Origin: Bacteroidia bacterium
GTDB lineage: Bacteria > Bacteroidota > Bacteroidia > B-17B0 > Aurantibacillaceae
Assembly: GCA_016787895.1 (NCBI GenBank)
Contig: JAEUTN010000008.1
Location: 1-64,000 of the forward strand
Direction of reading: 5' to 3'
DNA: 64,000 nucleotides
The translations under genes and the position numbers were made by a program. Position 1 is the first letter of the stretch. The number at the start of each line of letters is the position of its first letter. Shown here one piece after another: positions 9,738 to 19,641 of this stretch. A model generated the notes under the pieces. That model saw nothing but the letters and a program-made list of their open reading frames with translations. It was not told the origin of the DNA and ran no database searches.

Positions 9738-10844
9738 ATGCTGACACTGATACTTGTTACGTTCACGGCCTTTGTTGTTGTGCTTTATTCAACCCCTGCC
9801 CTTATTAAAGTGGCGGTGTTAAAGCGCCTTATTGATGCTCCTGTTGAGGAACGCAAAATTCACAAACGCAGTGTTCCTACCATCGGCGGAATTATTATTT
9901 ATGCCGGCACCTTGTTTGCTTATACGCTTTGGTTCAACATCGACGATTCGGTTGGCATCGATAACATGCAGTTAACCCTTCGCGAGTTTAAACTCATCAT
10001 TGCCACCAGCCTCCTGTTGTTTTTTGTTGGTGTAAAGGACGATATCATTGGAACGGCTCCGGTTAAAAAACTTTTTGCCCATATTTTGGTGGCCTTAATT
10101 CTTGTGTTAATTGGCGACATACGCATCACCAGTTTGCACGGCATTTTCGGAGTTTACGAAATACCGCAATGGGGCAGTGTTTTTCTTTCCATTTTTACTT
10201 ATGTGGTGGTGGTGAATGCCCTGAACCTGATAGATGGCGTGGATGGTTTGGCCGCAGGTGTTGGTTTAATCAGTTCCTGTGCCTTTGGTGTTTGGTTTAT
10301 TTGTGCCGACCAGTATCCTTATGCTGCCCTTTCCTTTGCCTTAGCGGGAGCATTAAGCGGGTTTTTGATCTTTAACTTTTCTCCCGCAAAAATTTTTATG
10401 GGCGATTCAGGCTCATTGGTGATTGGCATGTTTTTGTGTGTGCTGGCCATCAAACTCATCGAATATCCGGTTCATGCCCTTGATGCTTTTTGGGTACATG
10501 TGAGTAAACCCGTGTTTGCAGTTTCCGCCCTGGCCTACCCCCTGCTCGACACGCTGCGTATTTTTATAATTCGTGCCTTAAAAGGGCAATCGCCTTTTAC
10601 CGCCGACCGTAACCACATTCATCATAAACTGATTGATTGCGGATACAGTCATGCCAAAACCTCCGTTTTTATCTATATCTACAGTTTAATTTCCATTGGC
10701 GCCTCCCTTGTCACCTACTATTTTAATCAACCAACCCTGAGCTTGCTCACCGTTGTGGGAAGCGGATTGGTTTTTTTGGGTTTGGTATTGCGCTTAAACA
10801 CCAACCGGCGTAAACAAAAAGCCAAAGAACACCATCACCGTTAA
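9738..10844 (+). CDS. Undecaprenyl-phosphate N-acetylhexosamine-1-phosphate transferase (WecA/MraY family)
   Basis: A 368-residue integral membrane protein with about ten hydrophobic segments. The family motifs appear in order: HKRSVPTIGG, VGVKDDIIG (metal-binding Asp pair), NALNLIDGVDGLAAG, FMGDSGSL and the substrate-binding DRNHIHHKL. It transfers a sugar-1-phosphate from a UDP-sugar to the lipid carrier and so starts assembly of a surface glycan. DRNHIHH places it with WecA-type rather than MraY enzymes. Its ATG directly abuts the TAG of the preceding barrel gene, indicating co-expression. Confidence 0.9.
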   Translation: MLTLILVTFTAFVVVLYSTPALIKVAVLKRLIDAPVEERKIHKRSVPTIGGIIIYAGTLFAYTLWFNIDDSVGIDNMQLTLREFKLIIATSLLLFFVGVKDDIIGTAPVKKLFAHILVALILVLIGDIRITSLHGIFGVYEIPQWGSVFLSIFTYVVVVNALNLIDGVDGLAAGVGLISSCAFGVWFICADQYPYAALSFALAGALSGFLIFNFSPAKIFMGDSGSLVIGMFLCVLAIKLIEYPVHALDAFWVHVSKPVFAVSALAYPLLDTLRIFIIRALKGQSPFTADRNHIHHKLIDCGYSHAKTSVFIYIYSLISIGASLVTYYFNQPTLSLLTVVGSGLVFLGLVLRLNTNRRKQKAKEHHHR

Positions 10845-10955
10845 GCTCCTCCCATACATTGTTATGCTCAACAGCTATTTTTACCGCCGGTGTAAGTTTG
10901 CCTGGGTGTAGCTCAAAAGGGCGCTTTTTTATCTAATTTTATTGCACGTATTCAC

Positions 10956-12365
10956 ATGAAAAAACTCTTTTTTCTTTTCTGTTTGGCTTATTCAGCGCCT
11001 GTACTTCGGGCACAGCAAGGCTGGGATCTTCAGCAATGCATTGACTATGCCATAAAACACAACATCAGTTTAAAACAAAGCGCGCTGGTGAATGAAATAA
11101 ACAAAAACAACTCAAGGCAGAGTAAAGCGGGCATGCTGCCCAACCTCAACCTGGGCAGCAATCATGTGCAGAATTACGGACAAACCATTGACCGCTTTAC
11201 CAATCAATTTGCCGATTCCAAAGTGTTGTCGCAAAGTTTTTTTCTCAACAGCAGTTTTACCATCTGGAGTGGTTTGAGCCAGATCAACAACATGAAGGCC
11301 AACGAATACACGTATCTGAGCGGTGTTGAAAATCAAAAACAACAGGAATACGACCTGTCCTTAAATGTTGCTAATGCTTATATAGCTGTCATCTTCACAG
11401 AAGAACTCAGCGGCATCGCTAAAAACCAGTACGACATTACCAGAGAACAGTTTGAACGTACAAAAAAAATGGTTGACGCCGGGGCTCTTGCAAAAAGCAA
11501 CGAATACGACATCAAGGCCCAATTGGCCAACGAGGAATTAAACCTTACTACCGCTGAAAACAATTATCAACTGGCCATGCTTAATTTGGTTCAATTGATG
11601 AATTTAGATTCGGTGGTGAATTTTAGTATCATTCGCCCGCGTATCGATCTGGAAGGGGAACAACAACTTCCTTATAACGTGCTTGAGTTGTACGAAACCA
11701 GTTTGCGCAACCTTCCACAAATCAAAAGTTCGGAATATTCCATTCAAAGTGCCGAAAAAAACCTGGCAGCCAGTAAAGGACGAATAAGTCCTGTTATCAC
11801 TTTTAATGCCAGTACAGGAACGGGAACCTCGGGCCTGGCTGAAGAAATTGTGAACACTACTACTGTGGTCACACCCATTGGCGCTACGAATAGTGGCGAT
11901 ATTGTATACGCTCCTATGGCCAGTTACCAAACCCAAGCCATGCCGTTTTCCAAACAATTCAATCAAAACTTCAACCGCAGCGCGGGCATCACCATTAGTT
12001 TTCCGCTTTTCAATGGCTTATCAACGCACACGTCCATAAAAAACGCGGAGATCAATGTGCAAAACAGCCGCTTCTCTCAGGATCTGGTTAAACAAAACCT
12101 TTACAAAACCATTACTCAGGCCTATGCCAACGCGAAAGCCGCTTTAAACAAATACACCGCAAGCAAAGCCAGCGCTGAAGCCGCAGCCGAATCTTTTAAA
12201 TATGCCAAACAAAAATACGATGCGGGAGCCATCAGCGCCTATGATTACAGCAGCGCGAAAAACCGCCTGAGTGCAGCAGAAAGTAATCTGGTGCAAGCCA
12301 AATTCGATTACATTTTTAAACTGAAGGTATTGGATTATTACCAGGGCAAACCTTTACAATTCTGA
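10956..12365 (+). CDS. TolC-family outer-membrane efflux protein
   Basis: A 469-residue protein with a signal peptide (about 1-19) and the two-fold OEP organisation: mature protein starts GWDLQQCIDYAIKHN, and two long helical/coiled-coil repeats of the tunnel end near QAKFDYIFKLKVLDYYQGKPL. It would form the outer-membrane exit duct of a tripartite efflux or type I export system. No periplasmic adaptor or inner-membrane pump gene is adjacent. Its 3' end overlaps the convergent dedA gene by 12 bases. Confidence 0.9.
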   Translation: MKKLFFLFCLAYSAPVLRAQQGWDLQQCIDYAIKHNISLKQSALVNEINKNNSRQSKAGMLPNLNLGSNHVQNYGQTIDRFTNQFADSKVLSQSFFLNSSFTIWSGLSQINNMKANEYTYLSGVENQKQQEYDLSLNVANAYIAVIFTEELSGIAKNQYDITREQFERTKKMVDAGALAKSNEYDIKAQLANEELNLTTAENNYQLAMLNLVQLMNLDSVVNFSIIRPRIDLEGEQQLPYNVLELYETSLRNLPQIKSSEYSIQSAEKNLAASKGRISPVITFNASTGTGTSGLAEEIVNTTTVVTPIGATNSGDIVYAPMASYQTQAMPFSKQFNQNFNRSAGITISFPLFNGLSTHTSIKNAEINVQNSRFSQDLVKQNLYKTITQAYANAKAALNKYTASKASAEAAAESFKYAKQKYDAGAISAYDYSSAKNRLSAAESNLVQAKFDYIFKLKVLDYYQGKPLQF

Positions 12366-12989
12366 TGAGGTTTTTTTACGCGAAAAAATCAATCTCAGTA
12401 TAGGCAAAGCCGTAAGTACAATCAAAAAGATAAAGATATAGCCCATGTAATCGGTGATACCGGGAAACCATTGCACTAAAAAGTAACCGATTCCGCTTAA
12501 ACTAAGTATCCAGGCCAGGGCACCGATAACATTCATCAGCATAAAGCGGAAAAAATCCACTTTTATAACTCCCGCGATTATCGGGGCAAAGGTTCGCACC
12601 ACCGGAAGAAATCGGGCCAACACCAGAGTAAGGTTACCACCAAATTTTTCATAATACTGTTTGGTGAGTTCAAGGTGCCTTTGTTTAAACAGCAGCGAAT
12701 CTTTCCGTTTGTACAAACGGGTGCCGACTACTTTTCCAAACCAATACCCGGTTAAGTTCCCAAGTACTGCAGCTGCCACCATTAAAATCACCAAAGGGAA
12801 AAAATCCACTTTCATCAATTCGGGTTTGGCTTTGCACAAAATGCCTGCCAGCAGGATAAGGTTATCCCCGGGTAAAAAAAAGCCGACCAGTAATCCGGTT
12901 TCAGCAAATATCACAAACAACAACAACCATAAGCCACCAAATTCAATGATACTGTTGGGGTCGGTGAGTTGTTTAAGAAATTCCCACAT
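12354..12989 (-). CDS. DedA/VTT-domain membrane protein
   Basis: A 211-residue multi-spanning protein with the DedA signatures ETGLLVGFFLPGD near the N-terminus and LARFLPVVRTFAPIIAG in the middle, including the conserved acidic and arginine residues. DedA proteins act in the inner membrane and several are lipid-carrier (undecaprenyl phosphate) flippases or affect proton-motive force; the substrate here is not determinable. It lies 15 bases after the Dpp ATPase gene on the same strand. Confidence 0.9.
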   Translation of the reverse strand: MWEFLKQLTDPNSIIEFGGLWLLLFVIFAETGLLVGFFLPGDNLILLAGILCKAKPELMKVDFFPLVILMVAAAVLGNLTGYWFGKVVGTRLYKRKDSLLFKQRHLELTKQYYEKFGGNLTLVLARFLPVVRTFAPIIAGVIKVDFFRFMLMNVIGALAWILSLSGIGYFLVQWFPGITDYMGYIFIFLIVLTALPILRLIFSRKKTSSEL

Positions 12990-13004
12990 GCTGCCTGTTT
13001 CAGA

Positions 13005-14744
13005 TTAATTTGTGATTTTGGGAATGGCCTCTATCAAAGCCCTGGTGTATTCGCTTTTCGGATGGGCGTAAATGTCCTGAGCGTCTCCCAATTCCTCTAT
13101 CCTGCCTTTGCGCATCACCATCATACGATCACTCATGTACTTAACAACACCAAGGTCATGCGAGATAAAAATGGAAGTAAAGCCAAATTCTTTCTTCAGG
13201 TCGTTGAGCAGGTTCAAAACCTGTGCCTGAACACTTACGTCCAACGCACTCACACTTTCATCGCAAATAATAAACTCCGGTTCCAGACCCAATGCTCTGG
13301 CAATACAAATGCGCTGGCGTTGCCCCCCGCTGAATTCGTGGGGGTAACGGTTGTATTGATTTTCGTTCAAACCCACTTTGTTGAGCAAGTCCATCACTTT
13401 TTCGCGTCGTCCTGCATCGTTGTTATACAAACCATGTACTTTCATGGGCTCCGCTATCGCTTCTCCTACCGTAATTCTTGGATTAAGCGATGAATAAGGG
13501 TCCTGAAAAATGATCTGCATTTTAGATCGCAGGGGCTTGAACTCTTTTTCCGAAAGTTTTAAAATGTCCTGATTCCTGTAAACTACAGTGCCTTCCCCCG
13601 GTTCAATCAATTTTAAAATGGTTCTTCCAAGTGTGGTTTTACCGCAACCGCTTTCGCCTACCAGTCCCAGGGTTTCTCCTTTGTAAACATCAAAGCTGAT
13701 ATTATCCAGAGCCGTGTTGTATTCCAGAACCTTTCCAAAAATGGTTTTTTTGGCAGGGTACCTGGTGCTGAGTTGTTTGACCTCCAGCAATTTTTCGGGT
13801 TGTGGATTTGTTTCGGACCAGGCGTGTTTTGGCTGAGAAGCATGCCTTTGTACATTATTTGTCTTCTCCACAAAGTTCCCTTGCGCATCCAGCTCTAAAA
13901 AATCACTCACCGTGTACAGGCGTTCCGGACGGGAATCCAGGGGAGGTTTACAGGACAGCAGTCCCTTGGTATATGGGTGCTTTGGCTGAGAAAATAGTTG
14001 TTTGCTTGTACCTTCTTCCACCACCTTGCCTTTGTACATCACCAATACTTTATCTGCCAGCTCAGATACCAGACCCAAATCGTGGGTAATAAAAATGATT
14101 CCCATGGCATAACGTGCCTGGAGCTTTTTCATGAGTTCGAGTATGGTTTTCTGAACCGTTACATCCAGCGCCGTGGTTGGTTCATCGGCAATTAAAATAG
14201 AGGGTTCGCAACTCATGGCCATGGCAATCATCACCCTTTGTTTTTGTCCGCCGGAAAGCTGATGAGGGTACCTGCCAAACATGTGTTCAGGCTGTGGCAA
14301 TTGCACCTCTTCAAAAAGGGCGATGGTTTTTTTACGGGCTTCCTCAGTGCTGCACTTTTTATGAAGAAGTATGGCTTCCATCACCTGTTCCCCGCAGGTA
14401 AACACAGGGTTCAGCGAAGTCATGGGTTCCTGAAAGATCATGGCTATTTTATGGCCACGGTAGGTCCTCATTTCTTCCTCGCTCAGCTGAACGAGGTTGG
14501 TGCTTTGTTTGTTTTTGTGATGAAAAATAATTTCCCCACCCGTGATTTTGCCCGGGGGGTTAGGAATGAGGCGCATGATGGAAAGCGATGTCACTGATTT
14601 ACCCGAGCCGCTTTCTCCAACAATACCAATGGTTTCTCCTGCATGCAAGCTAAACGATACCTTATTCACCGCTGCAAACAAGGTATCTCCACTTTTAAAT
14701 GAAGTGGTAAGGTCTTTTACTTCCAGAAGCAGGTTTTTATCCAT
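13005..14744 (-). CDS. Fused dipeptide/oligopeptide ABC transporter ATPase (DppD-DppF type)
   Basis: A 579-residue protein with two complete nucleotide-binding domains. The first shows GESGSGKS, LSGGQKQR and ILIADEPTTALD; the second shows GESGCGKT, FSGGQRQR and FIICDESVSALD. Oligopeptide/dipeptide ABC family C-terminal extensions follow each (HPYTKGLL and HPKSEYTRAL). It energises uptake of peptides or nickel-like substrates; the permease and binding protein genes are not in the window. Start: the ATG at 14744 (MDKNLLLEVKDL) is preferred over an upstream one that adds 17 non-conserved residues. Confidence 0.92.
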   Translation of the reverse strand: MDKNLLLEVKDLTTSFKSGDTLFAAVNKVSFSLHAGETIGIVGESGSGKSVTSLSIMRLIPNPPGKITGGEIIFHHKNKQSTNLVQLSEEEMRTYRGHKIAMIFQEPMTSLNPVFTCGEQVMEAILLHKKCSTEEARKKTIALFEEVQLPQPEHMFGRYPHQLSGGQKQRVMIAMAMSCEPSILIADEPTTALDVTVQKTILELMKKLQARYAMGIIFITHDLGLVSELADKVLVMYKGKVVEEGTSKQLFSQPKHPYTKGLLSCKPPLDSRPERLYTVSDFLELDAQGNFVEKTNNVQRHASQPKHAWSETNPQPEKLLEVKQLSTRYPAKKTIFGKVLEYNTALDNISFDVYKGETLGLVGESGCGKTTLGRTILKLIEPGEGTVVYRNQDILKLSEKEFKPLRSKMQIIFQDPYSSLNPRITVGEAIAEPMKVHGLYNNDAGRREKVMDLLNKVGLNENQYNRYPHEFSGGQRQRICIARALGLEPEFIICDESVSALDVSVQAQVLNLLNDLKKEFGFTSIFISHDLGVVKYMSDRMMVMRKGRIEELGDAQDIYAHPKSEYTRALIEAIPKITN

Positions 14745-14831
14745 GACTACCAAGGCTTTAAAATAAAGCAATTCAGCTTTGTTTTGCCAAAACAAAAAAA
14801 CAATTTTAAAGTATTACTTAACAGCAGGGAG

Positions 14832-15512
14832 TTAAAACTCCAGTTTCCTGAAACAGAAACTCAGGTATTTTATATTCTCTCCTTTATCGGTGAAGAGTTT
14901 TTCATAATAGGTTTTAATCCGGATCAGTTCCTCCCTGTCGGCCGGACAATTGGCATACAAATCATTGGTGCTCCAAATCAAGGCGTAATTGTTTTCCCGT
15001 ATCACTTCCAGGGTGTATTCATACAAACTGGTGCTGTCGGTTTTTAAGTGGATGAGGCCTCCGGGCTTGAGAAATTTTTTGTACCGATCAAGAAAGAGCG
15101 GGTGGGTTAACCTTTTCCTGGCTCTGGTTTTTTGAGGTTGTGGGTCGGGGAAAGTGATCCAAATTTCATCCACCTCGTTTTCTCCGAAACAATGGTCCAC
15201 AAAATCAATTCTGCACCTGAGGAAAGCCACATGCGGCATGTTATTTTCTATGGCGTGTATGGCGCCCGACCAGATGCGGTTGCCTTTGAGATCCATGCCG
15301 ATAAAATTTTTTTCCTTGTGTTTTTCAGCCAGGCCTATGGTGTATTCTCCCTTTCCACAGCCCAATTCAAGTACAATGGGGTGGTTGTTTTTAAAGAACT
15401 TTTCTCTCCAGTGCCCTTTTAAGTTAAACCCTTGATTCAGTTGAGTGAAAAAAAAGGAAAACACGTTTTTAAATGTTTCGAGCTGGGCGAATTTTTCCTG
15501 TTTACTGGGCAT
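14832..15512 (-). CDS. trmB: tRNA (guanine-N7-)-methyltransferase
   Basis: A 226-residue SAM-dependent enzyme that makes m7G46 in the tRNA variable loop. It shows the SAM-binding LELGCGKGEYT and the TrmB signature ITFPDPQPQKTRARKRLTHP. The start at 15512 (MPSKQEKFAQLETF) was chosen because it falls just after the upstream gene's stop, leaving a 7-base gap, and the longer reading adds 18 residues that overlap the upstream gene. It is embedded in an operon-like run with truA. Confidence 0.95.
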   Translation of the reverse strand: MPSKQEKFAQLETFKNVFSFFFTQLNQGFNLKGHWREKFFKNNHPIVLELGCGKGEYTIGLAEKHKEKNFIGMDLKGNRIWSGAIHAIENNMPHVAFLRCRIDFVDHCFGENEVDEIWITFPDPQPQKTRARKRLTHPLFLDRYKKFLKPGGLIHLKTDSTSLYEYTLEVIRENNYALIWSTNDLYANCPADREELIRIKTYYEKLFTDKGENIKYLSFCFRKLEF

Positions 15513-15519
15513 ACATCGT

Positions 15520-17298
15520 TTAGTGCTTGTCTTCTTTAAGTTCTTCCAATGCAAACTGCATATCATAAAGGCGTTTGAATTTACCGTTCATATTCAGCAA
15601 TTCATTCAAGGTTCCCTGTTCTTCCACCTTCCCGTTTTCAATCAATAAAATTTTGTTCACGTGGCGTATGGTTGAAAGACGATGCGCGATAATGATAGAG
15701 GTTCTGCCTTCTGATACCTTTTGTATGGCTTTTTGTATCAGGAGTTCGGTTGGCGTATCAATACTCGCCGTGGCTTCATCAAGTACAAACAGTTTGGGTT
15801 GATGCACATAAGCTCTTATAAATGCCACCAATTGCCTTTGTCCCGCCGAAAGCCCCGCGCCGCGCTCTCTTACCTGAAAATCAAAACCTCCCGGTAAGGA
15901 GTCGATGTAGTCCATCAGGCCCATTTCCTTGGTGGCCTTCAACACATCCGTTCTTGAGAATTCAGGGTTGTTCAGGGTAATGTTGTTCAAAATGGAATCG
16001 TTGAACAAATGAACTTCCTGAAGCACCACCGCAATGCCGGTTCGCAAACTCGAAAGGGTATAGTCGCGCACATTGCTGCCATCGATGCTGATCTCTCCTT
16101 TGTTGATCTCGTAAAAGCGGTTCAATAAATTGATCACACTGGTTTTACCGGCTCCGGTAGCACCAACCAGGGCGAGTGTTTCTCCTGCTCTAATATCAAA
16201 ACTCAAACCTTTTAATACGTATTCTTCTTCTTTGTAGGCAAACCACACATCTTTGAACCTGATCTCATGCTGCACCTTTTGAAAAATAGCTTGTCCGGTG
16301 TTGTTGATTTTTTCATTGGTGTCGAGCACAACAAATACACGTTCGGCTGAAACAAAACCCATTTGCAGGGTGTTTAAACGATCGGCCAGCATACGAATGG
16401 GTCGGAACATCATGTTCACCATCATAACAAAAAAGGTGATATCGCCCAAACCAATGTTATAGGTATTGCCTTTAACGCCGGCGAACCAAATCACCAAAGC
16501 AATTGAAACGGAAGACAGAATTTCAACCACCGGGAAAAATACAGAGTAATAAAAAATAGAACGGATGTTCGCATCCCGGTGTTTGGCATTGATGCTTTTA
16601 AACGTATCCATTTCCTGCTTTTCGCGGTTAAACAACTGAACCAAACGCATACCGCTCAGGTGTTCCTGGGTAAATGTATTGAGGGCCGCCACCGCGTTTC
16701 TTACTTCGGTAAATGTTTTTTTGATGCCTTTTTTAAACAGGGCGGTGGCTACAAACAAAAGCGGAATGGTACTGAGGGCCAGCAAGGCCAGCACCCAGTT
16801 GGTATACAGCATTACCGAAATAAAAATCAACAACATTAACAAATCGCCTGCGATAACGATAAATCCTTCGGTGAACACCTCGCTTAAACTTTCGATATCT
16901 GAAATGGCGCGTGTTACCAGGGTGCCCACCGGCGTTTTATCGAAATACGTATTTTTAAGTTGCAGGATGTGTTTGTACACCTGCAAACGCAAATCTTTTA
17001 CAATGTTTTGCCCGAGTAAACTGCTCAACCTGGCATTGATTACCTGCAAACCCGATTCAAGCAAAAGGAAAACCAAAATTAAGGTGGAAAAATAATTCAG
17101 CTGAGAGCCGGCACCTGAGTTGGAAACCACCTCGTTCAAAGCTTTGCTGATAAGCAAAGGCCTTACGATGGAAAGCACCGAGAGACTAATGGTGATACAC
17201 AGGGCCGGAATAAAAAGCCTTTTGTACGGCATGGCATAGTGCATGATGCGCCGCAACAGGGAAAAATTAAATGCCTTATTTGTTTTCGCTGCTGTCAA
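15520..17298 (-). CDS. ABC exporter, MsbA/lipid-type (permease-ATPase half transporter)
   Basis: A 592-residue half-transporter: six membrane spans in the first ~320 residues, then an ATPase domain with Walker A GATGAGKT, signature LSAGQRQ, Walker B LFVLDEATASID and the switch His in IIIAHRLSTIRH. The family exports lipids or drugs as a dimer. The start is TTG at 17298, overlapping truA by 23 bases; the first in-frame ATG would remove part of the conserved LLRRIMHYAMPYKRLF elbow helix, so TTG is preferred. Confidence 0.88.
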   Translation of the reverse strand: MTAAKTNKAFNFSLLRRIMHYAMPYKRLFIPALCITISLSVLSIVRPLLISKALNEVVSNSGAGSQLNYFSTLILVFLLLESGLQVINARLSSLLGQNIVKDLRLQVYKHILQLKNTYFDKTPVGTLVTRAISDIESLSEVFTEGFIVIAGDLLMLLIFISVMLYTNWVLALLALSTIPLLFVATALFKKGIKKTFTEVRNAVAALNTFTQEHLSGMRLVQLFNREKQEMDTFKSINAKHRDANIRSIFYYSVFFPVVEILSSVSIALVIWFAGVKGNTYNIGLGDITFFVMMVNMMFRPIRMLADRLNTLQMGFVSAERVFVVLDTNEKINNTGQAIFQKVQHEIRFKDVWFAYKEEEYVLKGLSFDIRAGETLALVGATGAGKTSVINLLNRFYEINKGEISIDGSNVRDYTLSSLRTGIAVVLQEVHLFNDSILNNITLNNPEFSRTDVLKATKEMGLMDYIDSLPGGFDFQVRERGAGLSAGQRQLVAFIRAYVHQPKLFVLDEATASIDTPTELLIQKAIQKVSEGRTSIIIAHRLSTIRHVNKILLIENGKVEEQGTLNELLNMNGKFKRLYDMQFALEELKEDKH

Positions 17299-18055
17299 GA
17301 AAAATAGTTTTAGGATACCGGATGCCGCTCAAAAAGAGCGGATGGGCCGGCGCATTGCCTCCGGCCAGAGCCCTGTTTTTAGATTCGATAATGTGACGAA
17401 ACTCCTGCAGACTGATTTTGTTTTTTCCCACCAGCACAAGGGTACCCGCTATGGCCCTTACCATTCCCCGTAAAAATCGGTTGGCACGTATGGTGAAGCG
17501 CCATTCCTCTTCCCCGGTTTGCTGCCAGATGGCTCTGGTGATACTGCAGTTGTTGGTTTTGTTTTGTGTGTTCAGTTTACTGAAAGAGGTGAAGTCCTGA
17601 TACTCCAGCAATACCTGAGCCGCTTTGTTCATGAGTTCAAAATCAAGTTCACCATACACGTACCAGGTATATGCACTTCGAAAAGGATTTTTCTGGCGGC
17701 TGAGGTAATAATAATATTGTCTCTCTGTGGCGTCAAAGCGGGCGTGGGCTGTTGGTATTACAGGGATGATATCATGAACAGCGATATCGGGCGGCAACAC
17801 GGTGTTGATTTTGTAAATCCATTGTTGTTTATTGGATAACAACCCGGGTAAGTGAGCATCAAAATGGGCGTAATAATTTTTGGCATGCACCCCTGTGTCG
17901 GTTCGTCCACAGCCCGTTAGCGCAATTTTTTCTTTCAGCAACATGGCCATCTTTTCTTCCAGCACCTGCTGAACGGTATTGGGTGTATTTTCCTGTACCT
18001 GCCAGCCATTGAAGGCGCCGCCTTTGTACGAAAGTTTCAGAAAATACCTGGCCAT
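17276..18055 (-). CDS. truA: tRNA pseudouridine synthase A
   Basis: A 259-residue enzyme that isomerises uridines 38-40 in the tRNA anticodon arm. The catalytic Asp (about residue 53) sits in GCGRTDTGVHAKNY, the TruA hallmark, and RFDATERQYYYYL and ANRFLRGMVRAIAGTLV are also characteristic. It begins the minus-strand run truA, ABC exporter, trmB, Dpp ATPase, dedA, and is divergent from rlmD. Confidence 0.97.
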   Translation of the reverse strand: MARYFLKLSYKGGAFNGWQVQENTPNTVQQVLEEKMAMLLKEKIALTGCGRTDTGVHAKNYYAHFDAHLPGLLSNKQQWIYKINTVLPPDIAVHDIIPVIPTAHARFDATERQYYYYLSRQKNPFRSAYTWYVYGELDFELMNKAAQVLLEYQDFTSFSKLNTQNKTNNCSITRAIWQQTGEEEWRFTIRANRFLRGMVRAIAGTLVLVGKNKISLQEFRHIIESKNRALAGGNAPAHPLFLSGIRYPKTIFLDSSENK

Positions 18056-18125
18056 AAGGCCGCAAATTTAAGAATAAATGCCTGCACAAAACGCAGCTAC
18101 CTGAGAGCTTGCGCAGGAAAATCAA

Positions 18126-18133
18126 TACCTTTG
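18126..18133 (+). promoter_or_regulatory. -7 box (TACCTTTG) before rlmD
   Basis: TACCTTTG matches TAnnTTTG and ends 7 bases before the rlmD ATG, implying a very short or absent leader. No good TTTG -33 element is seen at the expected distance. Confidence 0.5.
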
Positions 18134-18140
18134 CGCTTCT

Positions 18141-19544
18141 ATGCGCAAGCCCAAAACTAATTTTCCCCTGCAAGCCCTTGAAGTCATCGATATCAGCAGC
18201 GAAGGTAAGGCCGTTGCCCGACACGAGGGTATGGTGGTGTTTATTGAAGGGGCCGTTCCCGGAGATGTTGCCGATGTAAACGTGTTCCGTAAAAAAAGTT
18301 CCTTCGCCGAAGCGCGGCTCGAAAAACTGATTCATCCGTCTGAACACAGGGTGGAAGCTGTTTGCAAGCATTTTGGTACCTGCGGAGGCTGTAAGTGGCA
18401 GCACCTGAACTACGGCAAACAACTCGAATTCAAACAAAAATACGTGTACGATGCCTTTACCCGCATCGGCAAACTGAATTTTCCCGAACCGCTTCCGATT
18501 CTTGGAAACGCAAAGGCTTACGAGTACCGCAATAAACTGGAGTTTACCTTTTCAAACAAACGCTGGCTCAAAAAAGAAGAAATGGACGATGAAAGTCTGA
18601 ACAAAAACGGTTGCGGCTTTCATATTCCAGGTATGTTCGACAAGGTGCTCGACATTGAACATTGCCACCTGCAGCCCGAACCCAGCAATGCCATTCGTAA
18701 TGCCATAAAGGCCTACGCGCTTGAACACAAGCTGAGTTTTTTTGACATCCGTACGCAAACCGGTTTTTTGCGTACCCTTATGCTGCGCAACAGCAGCAAG
18801 GGAGAATGGATGCTTATTCTTACGGTTTTTGAGTGGCTTGAAAAAGAAATGTTTGAATTGCTGGAATACATTAAAAACGAGTTTCCTCAAATCACCAGTC
18901 TGCAATACGCGCATAACCCCAAGGGCAACGATACCCTGGCGGGACTGGACATTAAAGTTTACCATGGTCGTGACCATATTTTAGAAGAAATGGAGGGTTT
19001 AAGGTTTAAGATCAGTCCCCGCTCATTTTACCAAACCAATTCAGACCAGGCGTATGAATTGTACAAAATCACCCGCGACTTTGCCGGCATACAGCCACAC
19101 GAAGTCGTTTACGATTTGTATACCGGAACCGGAACCATTGCCAACTTTGTGGCTTCCAGGGCCAAAAAAGTGGTTGGAATTGAGTATGTGGAAGATGCAG
19201 TAGCCGATGCCCATGTAAATTCTGAATTAAACGGCATTCGTAACACCAGTTTTTTTGCCGGGGACATGAAAAAAGTATTGAACGAAGCCTTTTTTGATTT
19301 GCATGGTTTGCCCCATGTGGTAATTTGCGACCCACCCAGGGCCGGCATGGAAGAAGATGTGGTAAAGGCTTTAATTTTAGCACATCCAGAACGCATCGTG
19401 TATGTGAGCTGCAACCCAGCCACACAGGCCCGCGACCTTGCCTTATTAAAAGACCATTATACCATTGCAAAAACCCAGGCCGTGGACATGTTTCCCCAAA
19501 CCGCTCATGTTGAGAATGTTTGTTTATTGTTAAGGAATAACTAA
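18141..19544 (+). CDS. rlmD: 23S rRNA (uracil-5-)-methyltransferase RlmD/RumA family
   Basis: A 467-residue TrmA-family methyltransferase. An N-terminal TRAM domain (about residues 10-65) is followed by an iron-sulfur motif with Cys at 75, 81 and 84 (CGTCGGC-type: CKHFGTCGGCKWQ) plus a later Cys near 173. The C-terminal SAM domain has DLYTGTGTIANFVA, DPPRAGM and the nucleophilic Cys in YVSCNPAT. It methylates C5 of a uridine in 23S rRNA; the exact site (U1939 versus U747) cannot be told from sequence alone. Confidence 0.9.
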   Translation: MRKPKTNFPLQALEVIDISSEGKAVARHEGMVVFIEGAVPGDVADVNVFRKKSSFAEARLEKLIHPSEHRVEAVCKHFGTCGGCKWQHLNYGKQLEFKQKYVYDAFTRIGKLNFPEPLPILGNAKAYEYRNKLEFTFSNKRWLKKEEMDDESLNKNGCGFHIPGMFDKVLDIEHCHLQPEPSNAIRNAIKAYALEHKLSFFDIRTQTGFLRTLMLRNSSKGEWMLILTVFEWLEKEMFELLEYIKNEFPQITSLQYAHNPKGNDTLAGLDIKVYHGRDHILEEMEGLRFKISPRSFYQTNSDQAYELYKITRDFAGIQPHEVVYDLYTGTGTIANFVASRAKKVVGIEYVEDAVADAHVNSELNGIRNTSFFAGDMKKVLNEAFFDLHGLPHVVICDPPRAGMEEDVVKALILAHPERIVYVSCNPATQARDLALLKDHYTIAKTQAVDMFPQTAHVENVCLLLRNN

Positions 19545-19641
19545 ATCCTGTTGTTTTCATTTGTAAGATCAAAATTTCGATGAATCCTTGCAAATCAAAG
19601 ATTAAATCTTTTATTTAGTTGAAAATTTAAACCATATCCCT

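Noticed and set aside
12354..12365. Overlap of the tolC-type and dedA-type 3' ends considered as a frameshift or assembly error.
   Set aside because: Both proteins end at natural family lengths, so a short convergent overlap is the simplest reading.
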